Source: Pisolithus tinctorius (lineage: Eukaryota; Basidiomycota; Agaricomycetes; Boletales; Pisolithaceae). Taken from it: 64,000 bases of DNA. How positions within the stretch are numbered: position 1 is the first letter of the stretch; every line of letters begins with the position of its first letter. Below the pieces are notes generated by a model. It had not been told where the DNA came from, made no database searches, and saw nothing but the letters and a program-made list of their open reading frames with translations. Both the position numbers and the translations under genes were made by a program. The DNA is taken from contig JANFAH010000015.1 of NCBI GenBank assembly GCA_024663395.1, forward strand, positions 806,001-870,000. Reading direction: 5' to 3'. Below are positions 43,372-54,764 of the stretch, piece after piece.

Positions 43372-46300
43372 GCTGACTCCGGTTGTGCAAACTTGGAGGC
43401 TCGTCTCAACGCGTCCGCTCTTTCCAGTCCGAATTCTTTAACCCCGTATGTCACTATAGAAAACCCAGAAATACCTCGGCTTCGTACTTTAGTGGACTCC
43501 GGTTCCACCCATTGTTTCATAGATAATCAATTTGTTAATCAACACTCGTTTACCCCGTACTCGGTCTCACCAATCCGACTCCGGCTTTTCGATGGAACGT
43601 CCACCTTCACTATAACCCAAGCAGTAGATGTTAACATTCGCTTCGCGTCCGGCGATGTCACCCCGGTAACCCTGTTTTTAGCCCCGTTGGATTCTGAGTG
43701 TAAGATAGTTCTCGGACATGACTGGCTCACCCGCTACAATCCGTTGATTGACTGGGTACTGAGCAGTCTGACATTCCGGACTCCTGCACAAGGAATGCCA
43801 ACCCCGTCGACACCCCCTGTAAGCCCGGTCTCCACCGGCCTTCCTGACTCCGGTCCTAGCGACCAACCCGGCCTTGCGCCATCTGTACCGGTCTCCGACT
43901 CCCCGCCTCGCACCCCTCTGAAGGCCCCTCTTGTTTCCCTGATCAACGCAGCCGCCTTTGTGCGCGCCTGCAAACTAGAAGGGTCTGTCCAATTCCAACT
44001 CCAGCTCCGTCCCTCGGACTCAGCTCAAGCCCGATCGGCCTCGGCTTCCCCTTCTCCGGCCTTACCCAATGTACCGGAGGAGTACCACGACTTCGCTGAT
44101 GTATTCAGCAAGGCCAAGGCCTCGGCACTCCCGCCTCACCGGGAGTACGACCTGAAAATAGAGCTTGAAGAAGGAACTACCCCGCCTCTCGGCACTATCT
44201 ACTCGCTGTCTCCAGTTGAGCTGCAAGCTCTCCGGACTTTCATCGACGAAAACCTCACTACCGGATTCATTCGGCCTACCTCCTCCCCCTATGCTGCACC
44301 GGTCCTCTTTGTCAAAAAGAAGGACGGCTCCCTCCGGCTCTGTGTAGATTTCCGCGGCCTCAACAAGATCACTAAGAAGGACCGATACCCACTACCGCTC
44401 ATCTCCGACCTGTTAGATTCACCAAGCCGAGCCAAAATCTACACTAAGATTGATCTTCGGCATGCTTACCATCTCGTCCGGATTGCCCCGGGCGATGAAT
44501 GGAAAACCGCCTTCCGGACTCGGTATGGATCCTACGAGTGGTTAGTGATGCCTTTCGGCCTCACCAATGCCCCGGCCGCCTTCCAGCGCTTCGTCAACAC
44601 TATCTTCGCGGATATGTTGGATGTATGTGTGGTCGTCTACTTAGATGACATCCTGATCTACTCCGGAGATAAAGAGTCTCACAGGCAGCATGTCCGAGAG
44701 GTACTTCGCCGGCTTCGGCTTCACGGCCTGTATGCGAAGCCGGAGAAATGTGAGTTCCACTCGGACTCGGTCGAATACCTCGGATTCCACCTCTCCCCTG
44801 CCGGCCTCACAATGTCGAAGGAGAAAGTCCAGACCATCTGCGATTGGCCCGAGCCTCGCAAGGTCAAGGACATACAATCCTTCCTCGGCTTCGCAAACTT
44901 CTATCGCCGGTTTATTTTTAATTACTCGGACATCGTCGTACCACTGACTCGGCTTACCCGCAAGGGGGCTCCCTGGAACTTCTCCGAGGAGTGCCGCCGG
45001 TCATTCAATAACCTCAAGGCCGCCTTCACCACTGCACCGGTCTTAACTCATTTCATCCCCGGGGTCCCCATCACCGTCGAGACCGATGCATCGGACTATG
45101 CCATCGCCGGCATCCTCTCCATCACCTGCGGCGACGGCCAGATTCATCCGGTCGCTTTCTACTCCCGGACTCTGACGGCCCCGGAATTGAATTATGACAC
45201 CCACGACAAGGAATTGCTTGCCATTTTCGAAGCATTCCGGTCCTGGCGCCATTACCTTGAGGGCTCGGCCTCACCGGTCGACGTTGTTACCGACCACAAG
45301 AATCTCGAGTACTTCTCTACCTCCAAAGTACTCACCCGCCGCCAAGCTCGCTGGTCAGAATTCCTTTCGCAATTCAATATGATCATCAGGTTCAGGCCCG
45401 GTAAGCTCGGGGCTAAGCCCGATGCCCTAACTAGACGATGGGACGTCTACCCCAAAGAGGGGGATAGCGGCTATGCCCGAGTGAACCCGCAAAACCTGAG
45501 ACCGGTCTTCACCCAAGAGCAACTAGCGGTCTCCCTCCGCGCAACTTACCTAGAGTACCCGGTCTTACGAGCAGTTGCCTTAATGGATGTCGAGAAACTT
45601 CATAATGATATCCTGACCGCACTGCCGGACGACCCGGTCTCACAAATCCGTCTCTCCGACATGTCTGATCCCCGGTGGTCAGTAGATGACACCGGCTTCC
45701 TTCGTCTTGATGGAAGAATCTACGTGCCGGACTCAAATGATCTCCGCCTTAGGGTCTTGCGCCTTAAGCATGACCACCCTCTGTCCGGCCACTTCGGCCA
45801 AAACCGCACTTTAGAACTTATCCGGCGTGAGTATACCTGGCCCGGCCTCAGGACATTCGTCAAAGACTACGTCCGGTCTTGCACGGCCTGTGCTCGGGCT
45901 AAGGTTCCCCGCCATCGGCCTTACGGCCTCCTCAAGCAGCTTCCGGTGCCGGAGAAACCGTGGAATTCCATCTCTATGGATTTCATCGAGCAGCTCCCGG
46001 CCTCAACCGGCTTCACGGCCATCCTCGTAGTAGTTGACCGGCTCTCCAAGCAGGCCGTGTTCATCCCAACCCACGACACTATTACAGCCCCAGAACTCGC
46101 CAAATTATTCCTACTCCATGTCTTTTCGAAGCACGGAGTGCCGGCCCATGTAACCTCAGACCGAGGCTCGGAGTTCGTGTCTCACTTCTTCCGGTCACTC
46201 GGTAAGGCCTTAGACATGCGCTTACATTTCACCTCGGGCTACCACCCCGAAGGTGATGGCCAGACCGAAAGGACCAACCAGACCCTAGAACAATATCTCC

Positions 46301-47049
46301 GAGTGTACTGCAACTACCAGCAGGACAATTGGGCCGAGCTACTACCCCTGGCCGAGTTCGCCTACAACAATGCCCCTAGCGCTACTACCGGTGTTTCACC
46401 CTTCTTCGCCAATAAGGGCTATCACCCTAACATCTCGGTGTACCCAGAGCGCGACCTCACCTCCGCTCGGGCTCGTGACTATGCAGTCGACTTAGACTCA
46501 CTGCACCAATACCTACGGGAAGAAATGACTCTCGCTCAACAGCGCTATCAAGGACCGGCCGATGCCAAACGCATGCCGGCTCCGGACTTCAAGGTCGGTG
46601 ACCAAGTATACGTTAAGGCCAAATACTTCCGGTCTACTCGGCCTTCCAAGAAGCTCTCGGAGAAGAACCTTGGACCGTATCCGGTCATAGCTCAAGCCGG
46701 TACCCACTCATTCACACTGCGCCTACCGGACTCAATGCGCACAGTCCACCCGGTCTTCCACGTCTCCCAACTCGAGCCGGCCATCCCTAATACCATCCCG
46801 AACCGGACTCAACCACCACCCCCACCAGTCGAAGTCGATGGTGACCTAGAGTTCGAAGTAGCAGAAATCCTCGACTCTAAGGTTGACCGGCGTCGCCGGT
46901 GTTGGCTTCAGTACTTAGTCCGGTGGACCGGCTACGAGGGGACCGATGAAGAAACCACCTGGGTACTCGCTACAGAGCTAGACAACGCGTCTGAACTCGT
47001 ACAAGAATTCCATTCCCACTACCCCAACAAACCCGGCCCATACCAATGA
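43331..47049 (+). CDS. pol: Pol polyprotein of A (protease, RT, RNase H, integrase, chromodomain)
   Basis: Expressed by -1 frameshift from gag; no ATG is expected at its start. Counting from the Leu codon at 43393 as residue 1: protease Asp35 (LVDSGSTHCF); RT about 270-450 with YLDD at 416-419; RNase H from Asp565 (ETDASDYAIAG) with THDKELLAIFEAF and DHKNLEYF; integrase zinc region His793/His800/Cys830/Cys833; catalytic triad Asp863, Asp923 and Glu959 with 35 residues between the last two; chromodomain about 1153-1215 (EVAEILDSKVDRRRRCWLQY...WTGYEGTDEETTW). Chromodomain plus self-priming place it with Tf1/sushi chromoviruses (Metaviridae). The chromodomain would direct integration to particular chromatin. 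Stop TGA 47047-47049. Confidence 0.95.
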
Positions 47050-47238
47050 GGACCGGTTTCAACCGGCCTCAGTTTTCTGTTCTGTCTTCTATCGGTATCT
47101 AGTGTTCCTTTGATCCTTTACTTACTTTGTTTTCTTTTTCTTGCTTGTTCTCACTTACTATACAAAACCGGAACCGGACACCGGACGCCGGACACATGAC
47201 ATTCGCGGAGGAAGCAACAAAAACACTACGCTACGAGT

Positions 47239-48307
47239 CTACTCGGCCTCGGCCATACTCTCATCCTCCCCCTCGGACTCCTCCTCCTCATCTTCGCCGT
47301 GGGCCTTCAACCACTCGGCCTCCTCGCGCAACTCATCGGAGTCGAGCTCAGATGAGCCCGAGTCCGAGGGCGAGACCGCCACGCCGAAGCCATACGACTC
47401 GTCGAGCAAGGCCTCGAGCGCGTCGGCTATGCGGCCCGAGTTCTCGACCGCGGTTTCGTGAAGCTCAAAAAGGCTGGCCAAATTGTTGGCAATCAGCCCC
47501 GCGGCCTCGATCAGTCGCTCGAGCTTGTTCTCCAAGCCCGAGTACCTGGCCGCACCGGCCTCCTTCGCCCCGCTCCCGCCGGCCTCGAATTCGTCGAGGT
47601 CCAGGACCTCAGTCGGCCTCGCACTCGTCCTCGCCCGCTTTTGCGTGCTGGGGCCGGCCTCGGCGCTCTCCTCGTCGGCTTTCCGCTTCTTCCCCTTGTC
47701 ACTCTTCCCGGCCTTAGGACCGGCCTCGGCGTCTTTCCCGTCTCCAGGCCACCGGCATTTACCTTTTGAAAGGTTGCACCGTATGCAGGCGACCCGCTTC
47801 TTGTTACCGTCCACGAGGAACTCGCAGACGGTGTTCGCCCGGGCGCAGCGGGTACAACTAAAAACGTTGTCAGGAGGGGTACATACAAGGTTAGAAAAGT
47901 ACTCACCCGGGGTCCATGACCACTTTCTTCACCTCCCCCCCGGCCTCATCACCCTTACCGGTCTCGGCCTTGCGCCTACGTTCGGCCTCCCGCCTCTCCT
48001 CCTCCTCGCGCGCTCTCCTCTCCTCGGCCTCCCGCGCTGCCTTCTCGGCCTCAGCCTTCTCCCTCTCAGCCCTCTCGGCCTCGGCTTGCTCTCTCGCCAC
48101 CCTCTCGGCCTCAAGCCGAGCCTGCTCCTCCCGTCGGGCTTGTTCAGCCGCCTTTCGTCGTTTCCTCTCCTTCGCCTTGGCCTTCATCACCTCCTCCTCG
48201 TCGTCGGTGTCATACCTGATGTCGTCATCAGGCAGTTGGGTCCAGTCAATAATGACCCGGCCTTCGTCGTCGTTGTCGGTCGCAGCGATCGGCCTCGAGT
48301 CGGACAT
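47239..48307 (-). CDS. Antisense accessory gene of A: coiled coil plus six-Cys zinc cluster (339 aa, two exons)
   Basis: Opposite strand to gag-pol, ending 190 bp beyond the pol stop. Exon 1 48307-47907 (ATG at 48307; an upstream ATG at 48355 in frame is possible), intron 47858-47906 (GTGAGT...TTTTTAG, 49 bp, CTGAC branch), exon 2 47857-47239. Residues 1-45 acidic; about 50-125 a long Glu/Arg/Ala/Lys coiled coil; Cys135, 138, 145, 158, 161 and 168 give C-x2-C-x6-C-x12-C-x2-C-x6-C, the spacing of fungal Zn2Cys6 DNA-binding clusters; basic nuclear-signal-like stretch after it (KGKKRK, then QKRARTS); a helical segment and a strongly acidic tail. Intact and conserved in order in A'1, A'2 and C. 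The role is unknown; a nuclear regulator of the element or host is inferred. Confidence 0.82.
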
Positions 48308-48431
48308 GATGAAAAGAATGAGAATGAAAGACGCAAGGAGCTTAGCGGGCCACAAGTATCAATTTTTCGAACTCAGCCAATTTTCGGACTCAGCCTGCCA
48401 CTCTCGCAGGGGTCTCATGGGTTCGACCCCT

Positions 48432-48444
48432 AAGAGGGGGATAC
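48432..48444 (+). other. Polypurine tract of A
   Basis: AAGAGGGGGATAC immediately before the 3' LTR, the expected primer for plus-strand synthesis. A'1 and A'2 keep the same tract. Confidence 0.8.
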
Positions 48445-48972
48445 TGTCATAGTCGTGTCCCGACCCCGGCCGGACTCGGCCTCGCACTCACTCAGTCCGG
48501 CCTCGGCCTCGCCTGTCCCGCATCTCCAGTTGGTCTAGCGCGGTAGACACTGCTTTGCAGTGTCTGTCACTTCGGTTAAGTCCTGTCCCCGGTCCTGTCC
48601 CCGGTCCACCTGTCCCGGTCTCCGTTACCTTAGTCATACGTTACTAATACTCGTCTTACCAATCCTCTTAGCAGTCCTTGCGAGACCGGCATTACCGGTC
48701 TCCGTACTATAGCTACTTCTGGTATATAAACTCGTAGTTACTCGGCCTGTACTCCCTAGTCTGAAATCAACTAAGTATCTCCTGATAACCCCGCCTCGGC
48801 CTCGGACTCGGACTGAGACCCACGCAAGGGAATAGCGCTGTATCTCCAGTCGCTAAGTCCAAACAGTCCAAACATCTGCATCCTCGACTTCACCCCTGAC
48901 CCCGACCCCTCGGCTTCGCGCCCGCTTCGGTCTCCGGTCCGGACTCAACCCGGACAATCCTCGTACTTGACA
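48445..48972 (+). repeat. 3' LTR of A
   Basis: 528 bp, same as 41388-41915, followed by the ATGAG duplication. Confidence 0.96.
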
Positions 48973-49147
48973 ATGAGCTAAACCCAACACCCTCACTCTG
49001 CTCTGCCTTTACCTTGGTGGACTTTGTTCCTGCCACCACTCTGCTAGTCAGAGTTCCATTCTTCCCTGTCAGACTTGCTTCCAAACCCTTCTCTAGGCCT
49101 TGTCTAGTGTCGGAGTTGGTCAGAGTAGGCCCAGACTTGACAAACCC

Positions 49148-49984
49148 CTGGGAAATGCTATGATTGATCTACAGCTGCAGAGTGTCATGATCCCTAATGT
49201 CCAAATATATCCAGACACAGTGGTAATCAAAACACCATGGGGAATGGTGTGGATAAATAGTGATGGGATGGTAGAGCACTTGCCTACCTCCCAAGAAGAG
49301 GACGATATAGTAAGAAGTGCATCACTTAGAATAAGTGAGGACAAGATAGATCTAGACCCTCATCAAGCAGAACAACCTGAAGTCACAGGTGGGACCTGGA
49401 CTTGGTCACTGGTTTATGGAGTGACTCACTCTGAACATTGTCCCAAATGCCAACAATGCAGGGAACACATTGATGAGGCCACAGCTGAGGAGAATACCTC
49501 ACTCACCATCACACTGCAGTTCCCTATGCAACTTGCATTCTGTGAGTACAATAGGGGCTGGGAAGACTGCAACCACACCCAAATGGAAGGGCACAGCCTG
49601 AACATCAATCACATTCAGTGCACAATATGTGCAATGGCTAGTTGCATCAGGTCCCTTGAAGCACAACAAGTACAAGCATTGTGTGATATCCAATGCTTGT
49701 GCACAACTGCACAGAACAGGAATGATATTCCTGGGCAGCTGTATGATCAGCACCATACAACTGAATGTCACATAAGTCATCCTAACCCAAATAACAATGA
49801 AATCAGGATATACCCTGATGATATGGTGGTGGAAACACCACATGGAGATATAATTATCAAAGGACATCACATCTGCAATAACCCACATATGGCTGCAATG
49901 GATTTGCAACCAATAGCAAAGCCACTGACCTGTGCTTTTTGGTATGCAATGCATACTAAGCAGAAAGCAGGAACCTGCCCATGA
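49148..49984 (+). pseudogene. Element E, third segment upstream of protease
   Basis: Open frame of about 278 codons after the AACCC duplication (an upstream ATG at 49100 lies in the inserted LTR and is not native). Contains two Cys/His clusters (HCPKCQQCREH and CTICAMASC) and repeated phrases ending IYPD[DT][MV]V[VI][EK]TP. One base is needed to keep phase with the previous segment. Not recognised as a known domain; it appears to be a linker or accessory part of the polyprotein. Confidence 0.55.
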
Positions 49985-50034
49985 ATCACACCAGAATTAT
50001 GCACATGTGTAATGGTAGATACTGTCATAAATGG

Positions 50035-51960
50035 CTGTAAAGCCTACACAATGGTTGACACTGGAAGAACTGGAAACTTTGTGAACTGGCTTTTGCCAAG
50101 GTCATGAAGATGAAAGTGTTTCCACTCGATCAGCAGCTTACACAGCAATTGGGCTGCATAGGTAGCCAATCAAAAATTACACATGGAGGACTCTCCATGA
50201 TAAAGATGGGCTGCCAACAGACTGACTGTTATTTCGATGTGGCTAATATCAATCACTACAACTGTATTCTAGGAATCCTGTTCCTTAGGCAGCATAAAGT
50301 AGTACTCAACTTTGCTGAAAAGTTGATGACAATTGCAGGGAAAAAGGTCCTCATGCTCACAGAGCCTGAGGTCACCAGAGAGGGGTGCCCATGCCCCTCT
50401 AAAGCAACCACCTCCTCGAGCAAATGACTAGCACACCCTGTGAGGCTGTCAGAGCCTCATGAGGGCTTGCCAAGGGGAGGGCAGTTAGAGTCAAAAAGCA
50501 AGCCTACACTCACAGTAATAAAACCAATACAAAAAAGAGCATTGGGAGATAGAGATATACCTTGCCTAAGGGAGCAATGGTTTGAAAAGTTTAGATGAAG
50601 GTTCAAAGGTTTCAAACCAGAATTACCTCCCTTATGGGAGGTAAACCACAGGATTCCCCTGATTGACAAGGACAAGCAGTACTTGTATCATTTGCCTTGT
50701 TGTGCTGACACACTGAAGCAACAGTTGTCAGATAAAATCCATCAGTACACAGATGCAGAGTGGTGGGTGCTGAAAAGCATCCCACAAGCCACACCTATGC
50801 TGTGTATTTCAAAGAAGAATGGCAAACTACAAACAGTCATTGACTGTTGTGAAAGAAATGAAAACACTATAAGGGATGTAACTCCCTTCCCTGATCAGGA
50901 CCAGATCAGGATGGACATTGTGAGAGCAAGGTATCACTCAAAGATCAACTTGTTGAATGTGTACAAACAGGTACATGTCAAGCCTGAAGATGTCTGGAAG
51001 ACAGCCTTCTCAATGATTTATGGTACTTTTATAAGCCAAGTCATGCAGCAGGGGGATTGTAACACTCCTGTGATGTTTCAACACCTTATGACTGTGATCT
51101 TTAGAGATCACATAGGACCTTTTGTATACATCTATCTCAACAATATATTTGTCTACAGTGATACACTGGAGGAGCATGAGCAGCACCTCCAGATAGTGTT
51201 TGAAACACTATGTCAGGCTGACATCTTCCTCAAAAGGGAGAAGTGCAACTTATACACCAAGAAACTTGACTGCCTTGGGCACATAATCAATGCCAAGGGC
51301 ATGCATGCAGATAGAGACAAGATATCTCAAATTAGGAACTGGACAGTACCTAAGTTGCTCAATGAGGTTCAACGGTTCATTGGTCTCATAGAATACCTGG
51401 CACAGTTTATGCCAGATATTTCAGCATACATGACACCACTAACTGGGATACAAAGGAATGGACATCCATGTGGAGGGAAATCCATGACTGATGCTTCCAG
51501 ATGATTAAGGACCTGGCTTGCAAGTACCCAGTACTGTGGCCGATAAATCCAAGGAAGGAAGAGCCAATATGGCTTGTCTGTGATGCATCACTCTACGGAG
51601 TAGGTGCACTGTATGGGCAAGGACCTGAATGGAAGACCTGCCAACTAGCAGGCTTCATGTCAAAAAAGCTGAGAAATGCTCAACAAAACTATAGGACCTT
51701 TGAGCAAGAGACCCTTGCGATAATCAAAGCTTTACTGAAATGGGAGGATAAACACCTTGGGTTTAAGTTCACAATAGTGACAGACCATAAGGCCCTGGGA
51801 TACCTCAAAACCCAGCAAAAACTGTTGAGCTGACAGGTCCAGTGGATAGATTATATGTCATGCTTTGACAACCATGAGGCCCTGGGATACCTCAAGACCC
51901 AATGAAAACTGTCAAGCTGACAGGTGTGGTGGATAGATTATATGTCATGTTTTGACACAA
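50035..51960 (+). pseudogene. pol: Protease, RT and RNase H of E
   Basis: Protease motif VDTGRTGNFV near 50054-50083, followed by a frameshift into 50104-50427 with the second protease motif ILGILFL. RT at 50683-51504 has the TPVMFQHLM region, but the YLDD box reads YLNN (51133-51144), both Asp codons changed by CG-to-CA, so it cannot be active. RNase H at 51501-51833 has CDASLYGVGA and TDHKALGYL. An 87-bp tandem duplication follows (51791 onward, repeated from 51878). Confidence 0.8.
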
Positions 51961-52715
51961 ACATAGTATATGCCAAAGGTTCTGAGAACCAAGTGGCAGA
52001 TTTCCTATCCCATTACTATGAGGAGGAAGGAGGAGACAACATCTCTGATGAGAATGTTGAGTGAGCAAATGCTGACATATGCCTGGACCCAAAGGGAGAT
52101 GATCTCCCTCAGGACAGATGGCAAGAGCTGAGACTATCAGTGATGGAAGAGCAGGAAGGAACTCTTCATAAGAGTAACCAGCTAAAGGAGAAGTGGGAGA
52201 ACCACATCCTGGAGGCTCAGGAAATGGCCTTGGCCACAGAAAGGAACAACAAGGAAACCCCTCTCACAATTGTGGAGGAGGATCCATCAATATTCAAATC
52301 TGCTGAGGCCTCATGAACCTCACCAATAACCTATGGAGATGCACCAGAATTTCTGGATGCCATCTGTAAGGGATACAAGAATGAGCCTATGCTTGTGAAG
52401 ATACTAGCACAACCATCACATCACCCTCAATTTGAGGAGAGAGATGGTCTGCTTTACACAAAAAATCATGGTGGAGAGGAAGTGTTGTGCCTTCCACATG
52501 CAAAGTACAAAAACAATGACATAATTGCATGGGTCATAGACCAGGCACACAGGATGCTGGGACATTTCAGATCCCAGAGAACAGCAGACTATATCCACAG
52601 GTGGTACTGGTGGCCAAAACTTGGTTGAGAAGTGGACAGGTTCTGCAGAACCTGCCCCATATGTCAGGCAACAAAGGCTGCAGGAGTGGATAGCAGACAC
52701 TCCTTTGGGCTCAAC
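51961..52715 (+). pseudogene. pol: Integrase zinc region of E; catalytic core missing
   Basis: After the RNase H end (VADFLSHYYEEE) comes a degenerate linker and then the integrase N-terminal zinc-binding region: HRMLGH at 52549-52566 and, after TGA 52626-52628, CRTCPICQATKA. The D-D-E core that should follow is absent; the sequence passes near 52700-52715 into an unrelated Pro-rich frame. This is a deletion or an ancient rearrangement. Confidence 0.7.
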
Positions 52716-53748
52716 TCCAGCACCTGATGTAGGATCAACTCCTACCCCTGCTCTCATCAACTGCATAGCAGTTCAACCATATGAGACTCAACAGGTCTCT
52801 GAACAAAGGCCTGGGCTGAGCTCCCAAGCTCAGTCCTCCATGAGGATACAACCTCCTCACAAGGCAAAAGGGGCCAAGCCCTCTGCTGGGAAGTCTAGGG
52901 GTATCCCTGAGCTACCATTGAATACCCCTCCCCTTGACAGCTCCATCAAAGCTTGGAGGGAGTTCATTGACAAAGAACAGAGGTGTTCTCACTGGGGTGA
53001 AGATGGCAAGTCCACACTTGTGGCCATGCTCCCAGGGGGGACATTGAGCAGGCCAGATGACTCTGACACAGAAGCCAATCCTCTGTTTCTGCACAAGGTC
53101 TGAGGGTTCCTCCTCTACGAGTGCCTGGCACCAGTTCCCCAGAGCCATAGGGCTCGAAATGTCTGGATGTGTGAGTTGGCTTGCCTACTTGCAGTAAGGG
53201 GATGATATTGGTCCCTCCTCAACTGGGCAGAAGTCAGCCCAGTCGAAGGTGCTTCACATCTCTGGGATGGTGAGTTCACCACCTCAGCTGATAGGGCCTC
53301 AATCACAGTGTATCTTGCTGCTAATGGGGTCAGCATGTATGACACTGATGATGCACTGCAATGGGCTCAACAAGCAGTCAAGAGTATGTCAACAGTATTA
53401 TTGTGAATGGAGGAGAGAATAACCCTCAGGTCATGGCAAAAATCGAGCCCCTGAAGAAGGCTCTTGCTGAACCTTGCCCCAAGCAATGTCAGATCGAGGG
53501 AGTGGTATGAGCACCAGGCTCAAGCCATTGGTTGCACCATCAACCAGGTCCCTCTGGGTCACATGCCCTTATGGGCTGACAATCAGCAGATTGTCTCTGC
53601 ATTCACCTCTGTGGCATTTATTTATGACCTTCCCCACTGTCCTCATGGGGGAGCATCCACTGTCAGGGGAAATCCCCCTGCTAAAGACTCTGAGCCTGAG
53701 GAGGGTGAAATGACTGACAACCTGTTCAAGGATGAGGATAGGTCATGA
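52621..53748 (+). pseudogene. Extra sense-strand frame of E before the 3' LTR (unrecognised)
   Basis: A frame from about 52700 to 53748 broken by TGA codons at 53101-53103, 53200-53202 and elsewhere, most of which could be former CGA. It encodes PALINCIAVQPYETQQV, a region around IKAWREFIDKEQRCSHWGED, a segment ITVYLAANGVSMYDTDDALQ, and an acidic end. It sits between the integrase remnant and the polypurine tract (GCAGGGGAGGG, near 53927-53937). I do not recognise the family. It could be a third retrotransposon gene or a host gene fragment brought in with the integrase deletion. Confidence 0.45.
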
Positions 53749-53937
53749 ATGTGAGGGAGTGTTCCCTCTGGAGACTCAACTCTCTGATTGAGGGATTGGG
53801 TTCAACACCCTTTCTCTATGTTTGAACTTTGAGGCCTAACCTTTGTGCAAATTGTCTCCTTTCCTGCTTCTTCCTGTCTCTTTCTTTTCTCCTTTTTTCT
53901 TTACTTTCCAAGCCTGGGTCAGCTCTGCAGGGGAGGG

Positions 53938-54060
53938 TGTTAGGGGTTATGCCCCAAAAATAGAGATTACTTAGTATGGGCATGTGATACCTCGGTATCC
54001 ATGCCTCCTTGTATATAAATATTGTCTTGAAAATTTTAGAAAGGGATCTTTTTGTCTCTA
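53938..54060 (+). repeat. 3' LTR of E, first part
   Basis: Begins TGTTAGGGGTTATGCCCC right after the purine-rich tract and contains TATATAAA at about 54012. Interrupted at 54060 by A'2 (CTCTA duplication). It continues at 60188 to about 60260, giving an LTR of roughly 200 bp. The exact 3' end is uncertain, as no partner LTR is available. Confidence 0.65.
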
Positions 54061-54633
54061 TGTTAAGTCCGGGTCTTTACTGGTCCAAGGCCAGTCTGGA
54101 GTCTGGTCAGGGGGTCAGAGGGTAATACAAGGTACTAAGGGATTTGGACTATTGGACTTAGTGCTATTCCCTTGCATGGGCCATAGTCTGGTCAAGAAGC
54201 AGAAGACAGAGGAACAGGGAGACCAGGTTAAGACAAGAACTAGATTGATTTCAGACTGAGGCTAGAACAGATTATCCCATGGCTTAAATACTAGAAGTAT
54301 CCTAAGTGTAACGTAGCACCAGAGACCAGTCTGCACTGGTACAATGATGATTGGTAAACAGATTGGTAAGTATTGTTACAAAGAGCATTATCAAGCAAGA
54401 CTATGAACAAAGGAATTACCCGGAACTGGGGCAGGACATGTGGCTGGGCCAGGTGTTACACCGGCCTGGTACTAAATGAGGGGACAACTTGACTGGGCAC
54501 TGCCTTGCAGTGCCTCGTGAGCTAACACATTTCTGGGTCAAAGGGTTAAGGCCAGGACTGGGGCAAGGGTTGGACAGGACTGGTTGAGACCAGTGTAGAG
54601 CTGGTCTAGGGTGGTCTGGACATGGTCATGACA
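54061..54633 (-). repeat. 3' LTR of A'2
   Basis: 573 bp, TGTTAAGTCCGGG to GGTCATGACA, next to the purine tract (plus strand GTATCCCCCTCTT). Confidence 0.9.
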
Positions 54634-54764
54634 GTATCCCCCTCTTGGAGCCAAGCCCATGAGGCTCCAATGAGGACAATGCTGAGATTGAGAATTTTGT
54701 GTCTGACCTTGAAAGCCAGTGAACTTAAGACCAGTCCTCCCCAGGTTTGGTTCTTCACTTCAAC

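Larger units (their letters stand above)
41388..48972 (+). mobile_element. Intact Ty3/gypsy chromovirus A with antisense gene
   Basis: 7585 bp with ATGAG duplications (41383-41387 and 48973-48977) and two 528-bp LTRs that I find identical. Gag and pol frames are complete, with all expected active-site residues, an intact -1 frameshift cassette and a complete antisense accessory gene. CpG content is visibly far higher than in any other copy. It is the youngest insertion and the only one here that looks competent. Confidence 0.96.
40869..49142 (+). mobile_element. Solo LTR of family C, containing intact element A
   Basis: The LTR pieces 40869-41387 and 48978-49142 make a 684-bp LTR (TGTCATAACTG to CAGACTTGACA) with AACCC duplications (40864-40868 and 49143-49147) in element E. 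Element A with its ATGAG duplication lies inside. Confidence 0.9.

Noticed and set aside
47127..48433. Plus-strand frames of 196 and 316 codons after pol in element A
   Set aside because: They are shadows of the antisense gene, which has splice sites, conserved copies and a cysteine pattern; the plus frames have none.
49100..49147. ATG 49100 as start of a gene in E
   Set aside because: It lies inside the inserted LTR; E's own sequence begins after the AACCC duplication.
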